Below, one piece after another: positions 1-8,214 of a stretch of DNA of 64,000 nt. The DNA is from Chloroflexota bacterium (GTDB lineage: Bacteria; Chloroflexota; Anaerolineae; 4572-78; J111). The stretch is from NCBI GenBank assembly GCA_016860845.1, contig BOKF01000001.1:62001-126000 (forward strand), read 5' to 3'. The translations under genes were made by a program, and so were the position numbers. The notes under the pieces are model-generated. The model was not told where the DNA came from. It did not search any database and was given only the letters and a program-made list of their open reading frames with translations. Within the stretch, counting starts at the first letter, position 1; the number at the start of each line of letters is the position of its first letter.

Positions 1-1
1 G

Positions 2-133
2 CAGTGGGATGAAGCCGATGGCCGCCACGTGCTGGTCGAAGCCGCCGACGGGACCCGTTTTGAGTTGCAGTTGCGCCGGGAAGATTTCGCCTGGCGGGTC
101 AAGAGGGTATGGCGGGCGGTTGCGGCAGCATGA
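2..133 (+). CDS. C-terminal fragment of an unidentified protein (cut by window edge)
   Basis: An open frame enters from the left edge and ends at TGA 131-133, giving 43 residues. The fragment is charged and beta-rich (ending WRVKRVWRAVAAA) and carries no motif I recognise. The frame has no start codon inside the window, so the bulk of the gene lies upstream. Coding status is inferred only from the open frame and the ordinary amino-acid composition; the following 80 bases are repeat-like and non-coding. Confidence 0.45.
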   Translation, partial: QWDEADGRHVLVEAADGTRFELQLRREDFAWRVKRVWRAVAAA

Positions 134-216
134 AGCAAAGAGGCGAAGCAGCGAGGAGGCGATGAAGCGAAGAAAAATAGCTTCGCCCCCTCGCGGCCTC
201 GTTTCCTCGTTTCGCC
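134..216. repeat. GAGGCGAAG-rich low-complexity repeat
   Basis: This is a short gap built from variants of GAGGCGAAG/GCGAGGAGGC on one side and their near-complement on the other, so the RNA could fold back on itself. The same vocabulary recurs inside genes at 21539-21595 and 56297-56328. It may act as a bidirectional end between the two convergent genes, but it has no T-tract. Confidence 0.5.
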
Positions 217-1674
217 TCACACGCTCGTAATCCAGAGCAGAATCAACATACCCAGGCCGCCCAGGGCGGTAACGGAGAGGGAGCCAAACACGATGACCGC
301 CAGCAGGTTGACTTCTTCTTCCTCGTCTTCCCCTTTGGCGGCCTTTTTGCTGCTTTTTTTGGAGGCCCGCGCGACTCCCAGGTCAGGAGGATTGGCCGCA
401 GCCCGCAAGGCAGCGAAGGGGTCGGTCATTCCTGGCATGGCCTGGGCCTGAGCAGCCATCAGCCGCGCCCTGGCTTCGGCCTCAGTCATCGTCGGCATGG
501 CCATGGTTGAACTGGAGTGGTAAACCTGGTTCTGGGGAAAGGGTACCGGGAAGGGAGCGGGGGCGTAGGCCATACCCGGCGTCATGGGCACTGCTTCGGC
601 CATATAAGGCATTTGCCCATTTTGCGGCATGGGCATGCCCATAGTCGCGTTGGAGTGAATCGGCGCTCCGGCCTGCATAGGATTTTGCGGCTGCAAAAAC
701 TGCGTCGGCATGCCCATGGTCACGTTTGAGTTGACTCCCGGCGCCGAATAGGGCGGTTGATTAGGAGGTGTGGGCATACTCATCGTTACGTTGGAATGAG
801 TCACCCAGATGGGCTGTGAGGGCCGGGTTTCATTCAGCGGTACCCCGGCGGCATAAGGCTGTTGGGGAGGTGTGGCTGCCGGGGCCGGCTGGGGTTGAGC
901 CGGCGCTGCGTTTGCAAGCGGCCCGGTATCCGTTGGCGGGGTTGGGCTGGGACTCGCCGGTTGTACCGCATTGGGCACGGCGGGGAAATCGGGCAGCGGC
1001 GTCTCAATTTTGGGCACGGGGACTAATGCCAGCGAGGGCACAGGTTCTGCCGGCTGGGGCGGAGCGCCGTTAGGCACGGGTTGGACTGTCTCCGCCGGAG
1101 CAGGCTGCTCGCCCTCAACGCGCGGGATAAAGGCCGAAGGCGCGCGGCGAGCCGGCTCGGCGAATGGCTCACGGATGGGCACAAAGGGTAATTCCTGGGT
1201 AATGGTCTTGGGATCGAGGCGGAAAGGCCGCCGCTCTTCCGCAGGCGCGCTCTGGTGAGGCGCCGCCGGTTCTGTTTGGGCGCCAGGCTGTGGGGCCTGG
1301 GACAAGGGTTGGGTTTCAACTGGGCTGGGCGTCGGAGCCGTTGGTGGAACCGGCCAGGGTGTGACTGTCTCCGGCTGAGGCCGCTGCACCGGAATGGGCT
1401 GGGAGTCGCGCGGCACTTTGACCGGCCGCGAGTCGGACACCACAATGCCCAGGATTTGCAGGCCGCGCCGGGCCAATTCATTATCGGGGTTGATGGCCAG
1501 CACGTGATAGAGGCAGCGGGCGCGCTGCTCGTCAGCATTGACTACACTGCTCATCCACAGCCAGGCCATTTCGTTATTGGGATTCTGTTGGATCAGCAGG
1601 TTGAGCAACTGCCGGCCTTCTTCTTTGCGCCCCGAGCGAATGGCAGTGATCGCTAGTTCCAGAGACGTTGCCAT
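217..1674 (-). CDS. TPR-like, proline-rich, tail-anchored protein with TMGMP repeats
   Basis: This 485-aa protein has three parts. Residues 1-75 form a TPR-like helical region (a run around LLNLLIQQNPNNEMAWLW and a second repeat ending NPDNELARRGL). Residues 80-430 are very rich in Pro, Ala, Gln and Met. A Lys-rich then acidic stretch (about 434-455) precedes one hydrophobic segment at 456-482, so the bulk probably faces the cytoplasm with a tail anchor. Four copies of a motif of the form [HN]-S-[NS]-[VAS]-T-M-x-M-P occur near residues 293, 315, 340 and 386. Start is ATG 1674. I know of no function for this arrangement; a scaffold or adaptor role is a guess. Confidence 0.8.
   Translation of the reverse strand: MATSLELAITAIRSGRKEEGRQLLNLLIQQNPNNEMAWLWMSSVVNADEQRARCLYHVLAINPDNELARRGLQILGIVVSDSRPVKVPRDSQPIPVQRPQPETVTPWPVPPTAPTPSPVETQPLSQAPQPGAQTEPAAPHQSAPAEERRPFRLDPKTITQELPFVPIREPFAEPARRAPSAFIPRVEGEQPAPAETVQPVPNGAPPQPAEPVPSLALVPVPKIETPLPDFPAVPNAVQPASPSPTPPTDTGPLANAAPAQPQPAPAATPPQQPYAAGVPLNETRPSQPIWVTHSNVTMSMPTPPNQPPYSAPGVNSNVTMGMPTQFLQPQNPMQAGAPIHSNATMGMPMPQNGQMPYMAEAVPMTPGMAYAPAPFPVPFPQNQVYHSSSTMAMPTMTEAEARARLMAAQAQAMPGMTDPFAALRAAANPPDLGVARASKKSSKKAAKGEDEEEEVNLLAVIVFGSLSVTALGGLGMLILLWITSV
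490..798 (-). repeat. Four degenerate SN(V/A)TMGMP protein repeats
   Basis: Within the 485-aa protein the motif HSNVTMSMP, NSNVTMGMP, HSNATMGMP and HSSSTMAMP recurs with 22-46 residue spacing in an otherwise disordered Pro/Met/Gln region. The core T-M-x-M-P is invariant, which suggests repeated short binding or modification sites. Confidence 0.75.
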
Positions 1675-1982
1675 AAAAACCCCCGTTTCTCTGCGGCAAA
1701 CTTGCCATAAGAACTTTCCATAATGCTATTATAGCACAAATCAAAATGTTGGCAAGAAGTGCGCCAGGGCTAACTCTTACACGAAATCCTCTACATCTAG
1801 GGGGGTGCTCTAATAAGAGTACCAAGATATAGGCTTTCGCAGTATAACCTCTGTCACCAATTGTCAATAAGGAATTGTGAATTGCGAATTGCGAACGGTA
1901 GACTTAGACTAAAGAGCAAAGAGTTTTTCAGCAGGGCCTTGCATTCCAGGTCATAATTCCTGTCTACTGTCTACCGTCTACT

Positions 1983-2020
1983 TTTTACCACTGGTAAAAC
2001 CCCCTGCCTCGTGGTATACT
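1983..2020 (+). promoter_or_regulatory. Putative operator palindrome and promoter of glutamate dehydrogenase gene
   Basis: A perfect inverted repeat TTTTACCA-C-TGGTAAAA lies at 1983-1999. A TATACT hexamer at about 2015-2020 would put a weak -35 (TGGTAA) inside the palindrome with 17-bp spacing. A regulator bound here would cover the -35. The family of the regulator cannot be told from the site. The long 5' leader (about 180 nt) carries a REP palindrome. Confidence 0.4.
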
Positions 2021-2059
2021 GACTCTACCTTAAAAGTTAAAATGTCCTAACTGCTCGGC

Positions 2060-2142
2060 ATGTCATTTCGACCGAAGGGAGAAATCCCTAATGCCTGTGT
2101 GTCGCTCCAGGGATTTCTCGGCCTACGGCCTCGAAATGACAT
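2060..2142. repeat. REP-like palindrome, family A
   Basis: Ends are TGTCATTTCGA and TCGAAATGACA, with internal GAGAAATCCC/GGGATTTCTC arms; the whole unit can fold into one long hairpin. Its reverse complement nearly matches the copy at 32588-32668, including part of the loop, so the two are recent copies of one element in opposite orientation. Confidence 0.85.
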
Positions 2143-2204
2143 GGGGCTGAGTAGTAACAAAATGTCTTAGCAAACAACGAAGTTTGAAAGTGAGGTAAAC
2201 CCTT

Positions 2205-3524
2205 ATGACTCTAGCTCCCCCTGTTTCCCAAGAGGGGCCGGCGCTCCAGGCCAAAGTGCAAGATACCCCCGGCATGCGCATGCTCTACTCGGCGCTTAAT
2301 CACCTTGACGATGCTGCGGCCCGGCTTAACCTTAATCCCAATTTACATCGAGTTTTACGGACATGCGAGCGGACGCTGACCGTGGCCCTGCCCATCGAAC
2401 TGGACGACGGCGAGACCGCCGTATACACCGGCTACCGGGTCCAGCACACCAGCGTCCCCGGCCCGTGCAAAGGCGGCGTCCGCTTCCACGCCGACGTCTC
2501 CCTGGAAGAAGTGACCGCCCTGGCCCAATTGATGACCTGGAAATGCGCGGTGCTCAACCTGCCCTACGGCGGGGCCAAAGGCGGGGTCAGCGTCAGCCCG
2601 GCCACCCTTTCGGAGAACGAGCTGCGCCGCCTGACCCGGCGCTACACCTACGCCATCATGCCCATCATCGGCCCCAAGAAAGACATCCCCGCCCCGGATG
2701 TCAACACCGACGAGCGGACCATGGCCTGGATGAGCGACACCTACAGCATGCTCATCGGCGAGGCCAGCCAGGAAATTGTGACCGGCAAACCGCTTATCCT
2801 CGGCGGCAGCGTCGGCCGGGCCGACGCCACCGGGCTGGGCGTCGCCATCATTGCCGAAAATACCATGAAACGGTACGGCACGCCCATCGAAGGGGCCAGG
2901 GCAGTCATCCAGGGCTTTGGCAAGGTCGGCTACTGGACGGCCCACTACCTGGCTCAGGCCGGCTGCAAGATTGTGGGGGTCAGCGATGTGTCCGGCGGGT
3001 ACACCCACCCGCACGGGCTGGACGTGGAGGCCCTGCTCCAGTACAGCAAAACCTCGCCGACGCGGACCCTGGCCGGCTACACCACGCCGGGACTGGAGAC
3101 CGTAACCAATGAGGAACTGCTCCTCCTGCCCTGCGACGTGCTGATCCCGGCCGCCCTGGAGGACCAGATCACCTCGCTCAACGCCGACCGCATTCAGGCC
3201 AAATACATCGTCGAGGGGGCCAACGGCCCGACCAGCTCGACCGCCGATAAAATCCTGCACGCGCGGGGAGTGATGGTCGTGCCCGACATCCTGGCCAACG
3301 CCGGTGGGGTGACGGTCAGCTACTTCGAGTGGGTCCAGGGCTTGCAGGCCTTCCCCTGGGACCTGGCCGAGGTCCAGAAAAATCTGCGCCGCTTTTTGTA
3401 CAACGCCTTTGATCACGTCTGCGATTTCAGCGAAGCCAACCAGGTTTCGCTCCGCCAGGGCGCGTTCATGCTGGCCGTCTCGCGGGTGGCCGAGGCGCTG
3501 GAGCAGCGGGGAATTTTTCCGTGA
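2205..3524 (+). CDS. gdhA: Glu/Leu/Phe/Val dehydrogenase (glutamate dehydrogenase type)
   Basis: At 439 aa this has the usual length of hexameric glutamate dehydrogenases, which interconvert glutamate and 2-oxoglutarate with NAD(P). The dimerisation/substrate domain carries GPCKGGVRFH, then MTWKCAVLNLPYGGAKGG with the substrate and catalytic lysines, and PAPDVNT. The Rossmann domain carries GFGKVGYW near residue 240, followed by a VEGANGPT segment typical of the family. Start ATG 2205 has GAGG at about 2192-2195. It stands alone, preceded by a palindromic operator-like site. Substrate preference (Glu against Leu/Phe/Val) and cofactor cannot be fixed from the motifs alone. Confidence 0.93.
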   Translation: MTLAPPVSQEGPALQAKVQDTPGMRMLYSALNHLDDAAARLNLNPNLHRVLRTCERTLTVALPIELDDGETAVYTGYRVQHTSVPGPCKGGVRFHADVSLEEVTALAQLMTWKCAVLNLPYGGAKGGVSVSPATLSENELRRLTRRYTYAIMPIIGPKKDIPAPDVNTDERTMAWMSDTYSMLIGEASQEIVTGKPLILGGSVGRADATGLGVAIIAENTMKRYGTPIEGARAVIQGFGKVGYWTAHYLAQAGCKIVGVSDVSGGYTHPHGLDVEALLQYSKTSPTRTLAGYTTPGLETVTNEELLLLPCDVLIPAALEDQITSLNADRIQAKYIVEGANGPTSSTADKILHARGVMVVPDILANAGGVTVSYFEWVQGLQAFPWDLAEVQKNLRRFLYNAFDHVCDFSEANQVSLRQGAFMLAVSRVAEALEQRGIFP

Positions 3525-3615
3525 GGTAGGGAAGAGTTCGCAGGGCGAAGAGGGGTTGGGTTGTGTGGAACTCTTTTACTTTGCTGAGTTGGGCAACGAA
3601 GGACTATAAAACCAG

Positions 3616-3963
3616 ATGCATCTTTTAAGAATTCTGGTTGGTTGGACTTTAATTTCAATAATATTTTCATTTTTGTTGTACAGCGAAAAATTTGGTTTCC
3701 TGGGTACGCTTGTGTTTGCAAATATGTATCTCTTATCAATGCCTAACGGTCTAGGTGTGTTCATCTGGATTCCCCTTAGTTATTGCTTGGGCTGGATCAT
3801 TGTAGATGGAACTCTATGGTTGGCAGCCAAAACTGTACAGTGGGTCTTTGCTCCAAGTAGCGAATTAAGTGAGTCCAATCAATATACAGCCACTCAAAAG
3901 AGTAGACTTTATGCTCTTACCGAGAAGCTGGATCAAGAATATCAGAAGGAAACAGAACAGTAA
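3616..3963 (+). CDS. Small AT-rich membrane protein, unknown
   Basis: This is a 115-aa protein with two or three hydrophobic stretches (about residues 3-25, 28-45 and 50-70) and a polar C-terminal tail of about 35 residues ending EYQKETEQ. I recognise no family. Base composition is clearly richer in A+T than the neighbouring dehydrogenase and BTAD genes, which suggests separate origin or weak selection. It begins about 90 bases after the dehydrogenase stop. The start ATG 3616 lacks a clear ribosome binding site. Confidence 0.55.
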   Translation: MHLLRILVGWTLISIIFSFLLYSEKFGFLGTLVFANMYLLSMPNGLGVFIWIPLSYCLGWIIVDGTLWLAAKTVQWVFAPSSELSESNQYTATQKSRLYALTEKLDQEYQKETEQ

Positions 3964-3988
3964 CCCAAAATATTTAAAGAACGAAAAA

Positions 3989-4073
3989 ACAGCTAACCTA
4001 GCCTAAAACCGGAAGGGCCAATCAGGGAGATTTGAACCACGAGAGGCGCGAAAAAGAGGAAATTCACGAAAGG
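3989..4073 (+). repeat. Direct repeat copy 1 flanking the DUF2442 gene
   Basis: An approximately 80-bp sequence, CTAAAACC...GGCCAATCAGGGAGATTTGAACCACGAGAGGCGCGAAAAAGAGG..., recurs at 4461-4541 with a few substitutions and small gaps. The pair brackets the small gene at 4135-4434. Confidence 0.8.
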
Positions 4074-4134
4074 GCTAACTGATAGATTATGAAGCTGCAA
4101 TCAATCAGGGTAAAATGTCCAGATTGAAAGGCAA

Positions 4135-4434
4135 ATGAGCATCTTGATTGAAAATCAATCTAAGCCAAAGTTCAAATTTCGGCGAGCGTACCGCCCGACG
4201 ACGGCATTAGCCAAAGCGGTGAAGTTTGACAATGAGATGATGCACGTTTCTTTGACCGATGGGCGAATTATCAGTGTTCCTCTTATTTGGTTTCCCCTGT
4301 TGTATGAGGCTACGCCTGAACAGCGAGAAAAATATGAGATTGGCGGGGGCGGGATTAGTCTCCATTGGCCGGAGGTAGATGAGGATTTGTCGGTAGCCGG
4401 TTTAATGGCGGGTGTGGATTGGGAAGCGGCTTAA
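4135..4434 (+). CDS. DUF2442 domain protein
   Basis: This 99-aa protein has the DUF2442 pattern in its C-terminal two thirds: KAVKFDNEMMHVSLTDGRIISVPL, WFPLL..ATPEQREKYEI, ISLHWPEVDEDLSVAGLM. DUF2442 proteins are short, often sit beside DUF4160 proteins, and are suspected to belong to toxin-antitoxin-like pairs, but their biochemistry is unknown. No DUF4160 partner is visible here. The gene lies between two copies of an 80-bp direct repeat (3989-4073 and 4461-4541), as if carried in as a cassette or duplicated out by recombination. Confidence 0.8.
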   Translation: MSILIENQSKPKFKFRRAYRPTTALAKAVKFDNEMMHVSLTDGRIISVPLIWFPLLYEATPEQREKYEIGGGGISLHWPEVDEDLSVAGLMAGVDWEAA

Positions 4435-4460
4435 GCCAGATTGAGGTTCGTTAAAAATAG

Positions 4461-4541
4461 ACAGCCTAGACTAAAACCTGTCGGACCAACCAGGGGGATT
4501 TGAACCACGACAGGCGCGAAAAAGAGGAATTCCACGAAAGG
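4461..4541 (+). repeat. Direct repeat copy 2 flanking the DUF2442 gene
   Basis: This is the second copy of the repeat at 3989-4073, in the same orientation; the 40-bp core from GAACCACGA to CACGAAAGG differs at only a few positions. It lies in the leader of the BTAD regulator gene. Confidence 0.8.
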
Positions 4542-4642
4542 ATGTCCACTTTTCTCTAATGGGTTGTTGAGTGAGCGAATGGCGGGTAGAATAAAGCGTA
4601 TTACGATGTGACAACGAACAGGGGCGGTTGAAAGGGTGTGGC

Positions 4643-7600
4643 ATGACGGTCCCAGTTTTGGGCGTCCAACTCCTGGGGGGATTCAACCTCATTTATGACG
4701 CTGTGCCGATTACCGGCGTAAATTCGGCGCGCTTGCAATCGCTCCTGGCTTATTTAATTTTGCACGCCGATACCCCTCAACAGCGCCAACACCTGGCTTT
4801 TATCCTCTGGCCCGATACGACCGAGTCCCAGGCCCGCAACAATCTGCGCCAATTCTTCTACCAACTTCGCCACGCCCTGCCCAGTCCAGATCGCTTTCTG
4901 GTGGCCGATACCAATACGGTCTACTGGAAAACGGATGAAGGTCAGGTCATTGACGTGCAGCGCTTTGAGCGCAGCCTGAAAGAAGCTGATGCCGCCGAAC
5001 AGCAGGGCGATACAAAGACCTTACGACAACTGTTGGAGCGCGCCTGTTCTTATTATCAAGGCGACCTATTGCCCGGCTGTTACGATGATTGGATCATCCC
5101 TGAGCGCGAGCGCCGGCAGCAGCATTACTATACCGCCTGCCAAAAATTGATGCAGGTGCTCGAAACAGAGCGCGAGTACCCGGCGGCGCTGCAAGTAGCC
5201 CAGCACCTGCTCCGGCTCGACCCGCTGGATGAAGGCGTGTACGTGTCGCTCATCCGTTTGTATGGTTTGAATGATGATCGCGCCGGCGCCCGGCGTGTCT
5301 ATCAGACTGCCGTCGAAACCCTCCACCGCGAGTTAGGCGTCGAGCCGGGCGACACCCTCCGGGCTGCGTACGAACGGTTACAACAGCTACCGCGAAAAAT
5401 GTCCCGCTTTGACCCGGACGACTCAGCCGGCAGCGGGCCATTAAAGCTGGTGGGACGGCAGGCAGAATGGCCGCAGTTGCAAGCAGCCTGGCAGCGCGCG
5501 GCGAGTGGCGGCGCGCATCTCGTCCTTATCACCGGCGAAGCGGGTATCGGCAAATCACGCCTGGCGGAAGAACTGTTTAGTTGGGCAAGGCAACAGGGTT
5601 TTACTACGGCCCACACCCGTTCGTATGGCGCAGAAGGACGCTTATCGCTGGCGCCCATTACCGAATGGCTGCGAAGCAACGCCCTACGTCCCCATTTGGC
5701 CTCACTCGACCCGGTTTGGCAGACGGAAATCGCCCGGTTACTGCCTGAGCTTTTAAGCGACTATCCCGACCTCGCCCGGCCTGAACCCATTTCGGAATAC
5801 GGGCGGCGACAACGTTTTTTTGAAGCGCTGGCGCGCGGCGTACTCACGGCGCCGCGCCCGCTTTTGCTGTGGATTGACGATTTGCAGTGGTGTGACCAGG
5901 AAACGCTGGAGTGGCTTCATTTCTTGCTGCGCTTTGAGCCGCGCAATGCCCTGCTCATTCTCGGTACGGCTCGCAGTGAAGAATCGCCGCCCGATCATCC
6001 CCTCTCCGCGTTGGCCCGGCAGTTGCGGACCGAAGATAAAATTACCAGCATCGAACTCTCTCCGCTCGACGCGGCGGAAACGGCCAAACTGGCTTCCCAG
6101 GTACAAGGATATGCCCTGGATGATAGAACCAACATCCATTTGTATCGCGAAACCGAAGGCAATCCGCTTTTTGTCGTTGAAACTATCCGGGCGGGTCTGG
6201 CCCACACCGTCGCTTCAGAACCAAACTCGTCAACGGCCACAACTGCCCCTAATTCATCCCGCCTGCCCCCCCGGGTCCAGGCGATTATTGCCGGACGGCT
6301 GGCCCAACTTTCCCCAACCGCCCGCAAAGTGGCCGAGCTTGGCGCCGCTATTGGCCGCGCCTTCACGCTTGCTCTGCTCTTACTGGCGGAACCTGAAGAT
6401 GAAGTAACCGTCATCCACGCGCTGGATGAACTGTGGCAGAGACGCATTGTGCGCGAACAGAGCGCCAATCTGTTCGACTTTACCCACGATAAATTGCGCG
6501 AAGTGGCCTACGCTGAAACCAGTGCGCCCCAACGCCATTTGCTCCATCGCCGCATCGCCCGGTCGCTCGAAGCGCTTAACGCGGCGGAGCTTGACCCCAT
6601 CAGCCCGCAAGTGGCAGCCCACTATGAGCAAGCAGGTCTGTTTGAACAGGCGATTCCCTACTACCAACGGGCCGGTTCCGTTGCCGCCAGCGTGTATGCC
6701 AATGAGGACGCCATCAAGCTGTTTACTCGCGGGCTGGAACTGCTGGGCCAGTTGCCGGCGAGCATGAAGCGTGATACCCAGGAATTGAACATGCAGTTGG
6801 AGCTGGCAACCTTGTATCGTCTTAGTAAGGGTTGGGCTTCGCCGGAAGAAGAACGGGTGATGAATCGGGCTATGGTCTTGAGCGACAAAGTTGGCAATAT
6901 TGAGCAACGTATCCGCACCTTGTTTGGCCTGCAAACGCTCTATGTAGTTCAAGCGCGGTATGAAAAAGTTGAACATACGTATTTCCAGACGGAAAAGCTA
7001 TTTAGACAGGCGCAGCTTACGTCGCCGCCATTTGCCGAAATTTACCTGGCAGGCGCCAAATTGCTCACTGGACAGATGGTTGAAGCCAGAGAGTTGTTTG
7101 AAAAGATCGTCGCCGTGCGTGATGACAAACATATCCGGGACTTGCAAGAGTCGCAAGGCTTGAATTATCTGGTGCATGGGTTGGCCTGGAATTCACATGC
7201 GCTGTGGTGCCTGGGTTATCCTCAGTCGGCGCTGAGTCGCGCTCAGGTGGCCGTCGAGTTCGCCCGCGAATTTGCGCAGCCCTTCAATCAAGCCCTGGCA
7301 ATTACCTACCTGGCAATGCTGCAAGCCTGGCAGGCCGATACAGACACCTTTTTAGTCCATGCTGAAGACGCCTGTACGCTGACAATTGAGCATAAAGCGC
7401 CATATTATCATGCCTGGGCGAACATCCTGCTGCGTTTTGCCCAGGCGGAACAGCAACCTGATACAGATAACTTGGCCCGTTTGCGCAACGCTATTCACGG
7501 CTTTACTAAGACCGGCGCGCGCATCCGCTTACCCGTTTATTTCTCGATGTTGGCCCAGGCATGTCTCAAAGCCGGGCGATTGGAGGAAGGGCTGGACGCG

Positions 7601-7927
7601 CTGGAACAGGCGTTGGCCGAATCACTCCAAAATAACGAGCATTGGTGGGATGCGGAAATCCACCGGCTGCGCGGCGAATTGATGCGGGCGCAAGGCGCGG
7701 ACCTGGCCGACATCGAAGCGGCGTTCCAACACGCCCTTGAAATTGCCCAGGCCCAGCAGACCAGGTCGCTTGAATTGCGGGCTGCCACCAGTCTTGCCCG
7801 GCTGTGGCAGGCCAAGTCTCGCCCGGCAGAGGCAAAACAATGCCTGACCCATGTCTACGATTGGTTTACAGAAGGCTTTGATACCCCGGACCTGCAAACC
7901 GCACAGGCGTTAATCGCCCAACTTTAA
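4643..7927 (+). CDS. BTAD-type (AfsR/SARP-like) regulator with AAA ATPase and TPR region
   Basis: This 1094-aa protein combines an N-terminal OmpR-like winged helix (residues about 5-95, LGVQLLGGF...; WPDTTESQARNNLRQFFYQLR), a bacterial transcriptional activation domain of TPR type (about 95-245, ending LHRELGVEPGDTLRAAYE), an AAA ATPase with Walker A GEAGIGKS near 300 and Walker B LLLWIDDLQW near 409, and a long TPR-like C-terminus. It resembles AfsR/SARP and MalT-like signal-integrating activators, but has no C-terminal LuxR helix-turn-helix. ATG 4643 is preferred over an in-frame TTG at 4628 because AAAGGG at 4631-4636 is well placed for it. The ligand and target genes are unknown. Confidence 0.9.
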   Translation: MTVPVLGVQLLGGFNLIYDAVPITGVNSARLQSLLAYLILHADTPQQRQHLAFILWPDTTESQARNNLRQFFYQLRHALPSPDRFLVADTNTVYWKTDEGQVIDVQRFERSLKEADAAEQQGDTKTLRQLLERACSYYQGDLLPGCYDDWIIPERERRQQHYYTACQKLMQVLETEREYPAALQVAQHLLRLDPLDEGVYVSLIRLYGLNDDRAGARRVYQTAVETLHRELGVEPGDTLRAAYERLQQLPRKMSRFDPDDSAGSGPLKLVGRQAEWPQLQAAWQRAASGGAHLVLITGEAGIGKSRLAEELFSWARQQGFTTAHTRSYGAEGRLSLAPITEWLRSNALRPHLASLDPVWQTEIARLLPELLSDYPDLARPEPISEYGRRQRFFEALARGVLTAPRPLLLWIDDLQWCDQETLEWLHFLLRFEPRNALLILGTARSEESPPDHPLSALARQLRTEDKITSIELSPLDAAETAKLASQVQGYALDDRTNIHLYRETEGNPLFVVETIRAGLAHTVASEPNSSTATTAPNSSRLPPRVQAIIAGRLAQLSPTARKVAELGAAIGRAFTLALLLLAEPEDEVTVIHALDELWQRRIVREQSANLFDFTHDKLREVAYAETSAPQRHLLHRRIARSLEALNAAELDPISPQVAAHYEQAGLFEQAIPYYQRAGSVAASVYANEDAIKLFTRGLELLGQLPASMKRDTQELNMQLELATLYRLSKGWASPEEERVMNRAMVLSDKVGNIEQRIRTLFGLQTLYVVQARYEKVEHTYFQTEKLFRQAQLTSPPFAEIYLAGAKLLTGQMVEARELFEKIVAVRDDKHIRDLQESQGLNYLVHGLAWNSHALWCLGYPQSALSRAQVAVEFAREFAQPFNQALAITYLAMLQAWQADTDTFLVHAEDACTLTIEHKAPYYHAWANILLRFAQAEQQPDTDNLARLRNAIHGFTKTGARIRLPVYFSMLAQACLKAGRLEEGLDALEQALAESLQNNEHWWDAEIHRLRGELMRAQGADLADIEAAFQHALEIAQAQQTRSLELRAATSLARLWQAKSRPAEAKQCLTHVYDWFTEGFDTPDLQTAQALIAQL

Positions 7928-8048
7928 GACAATTTTTCCCCTCAAAAATCGTTTTCCACTAACGGCTTAACTAACGTTTGGCTAACGCCTCCTGTGGTAA
8001 ATTACCTGAGGCAGCAAAATTCTGCCGGCAATCTGTAATAACCCAATT

Positions 8049-8180
8049 AGGACTTTCGCTTGGATGTCATTTTGAGCGACCGTAGGGAGCGAAAAATCCC
8101 TAGAAGGCTGGTTTGCAATCGAACATTTCAGGGATTCTTTACTCCGCTGCGCTCCGTTCAGAATGACAAGCGAAAGTCCT
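8049..8180. repeat. REP-like palindrome, family B
   Basis: Outer arms AGGACTTTCGCTTG / CAAGCGAAAGTCCT enclose TGTCATTTTGAGCG...CAGAATGACA, an inverted repeat of about 130 bp between the BTAD and BBE genes. The copy at 41182-41309 has the same layered structure. Confidence 0.85.
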
Positions 8181-8214
8181 GCCAATATTATCTTAAACCT
8201 AAACAGGGGGAAAA

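Larger units (their letters stand above)
1675..2204. other. Intergenic region with heptamer arrays, operator-like palindrome and REP
   Basis: This 530-bp gap separates divergent genes. It contains two short heptanucleotide arrays (1872-1892, unit GAATTGC; 1962-1982, unit GTCTACT), an 8+1+8 palindrome at 1983-1999, a possible -10 box and a REP-like palindrome at 2060-2142. The rest shows no coding potential or RNA gene that I can recognise. Confidence 0.6.

Noticed and set aside
2355..3416. A 353-codon open frame on the minus strand opposite glutamate dehydrogenase
   Set aside because: It is rich in Gly, Asp, Val and Gln in a pattern mirroring the GC-rich codons of the real gene and has no motif; the plus-strand gene has full family motifs.
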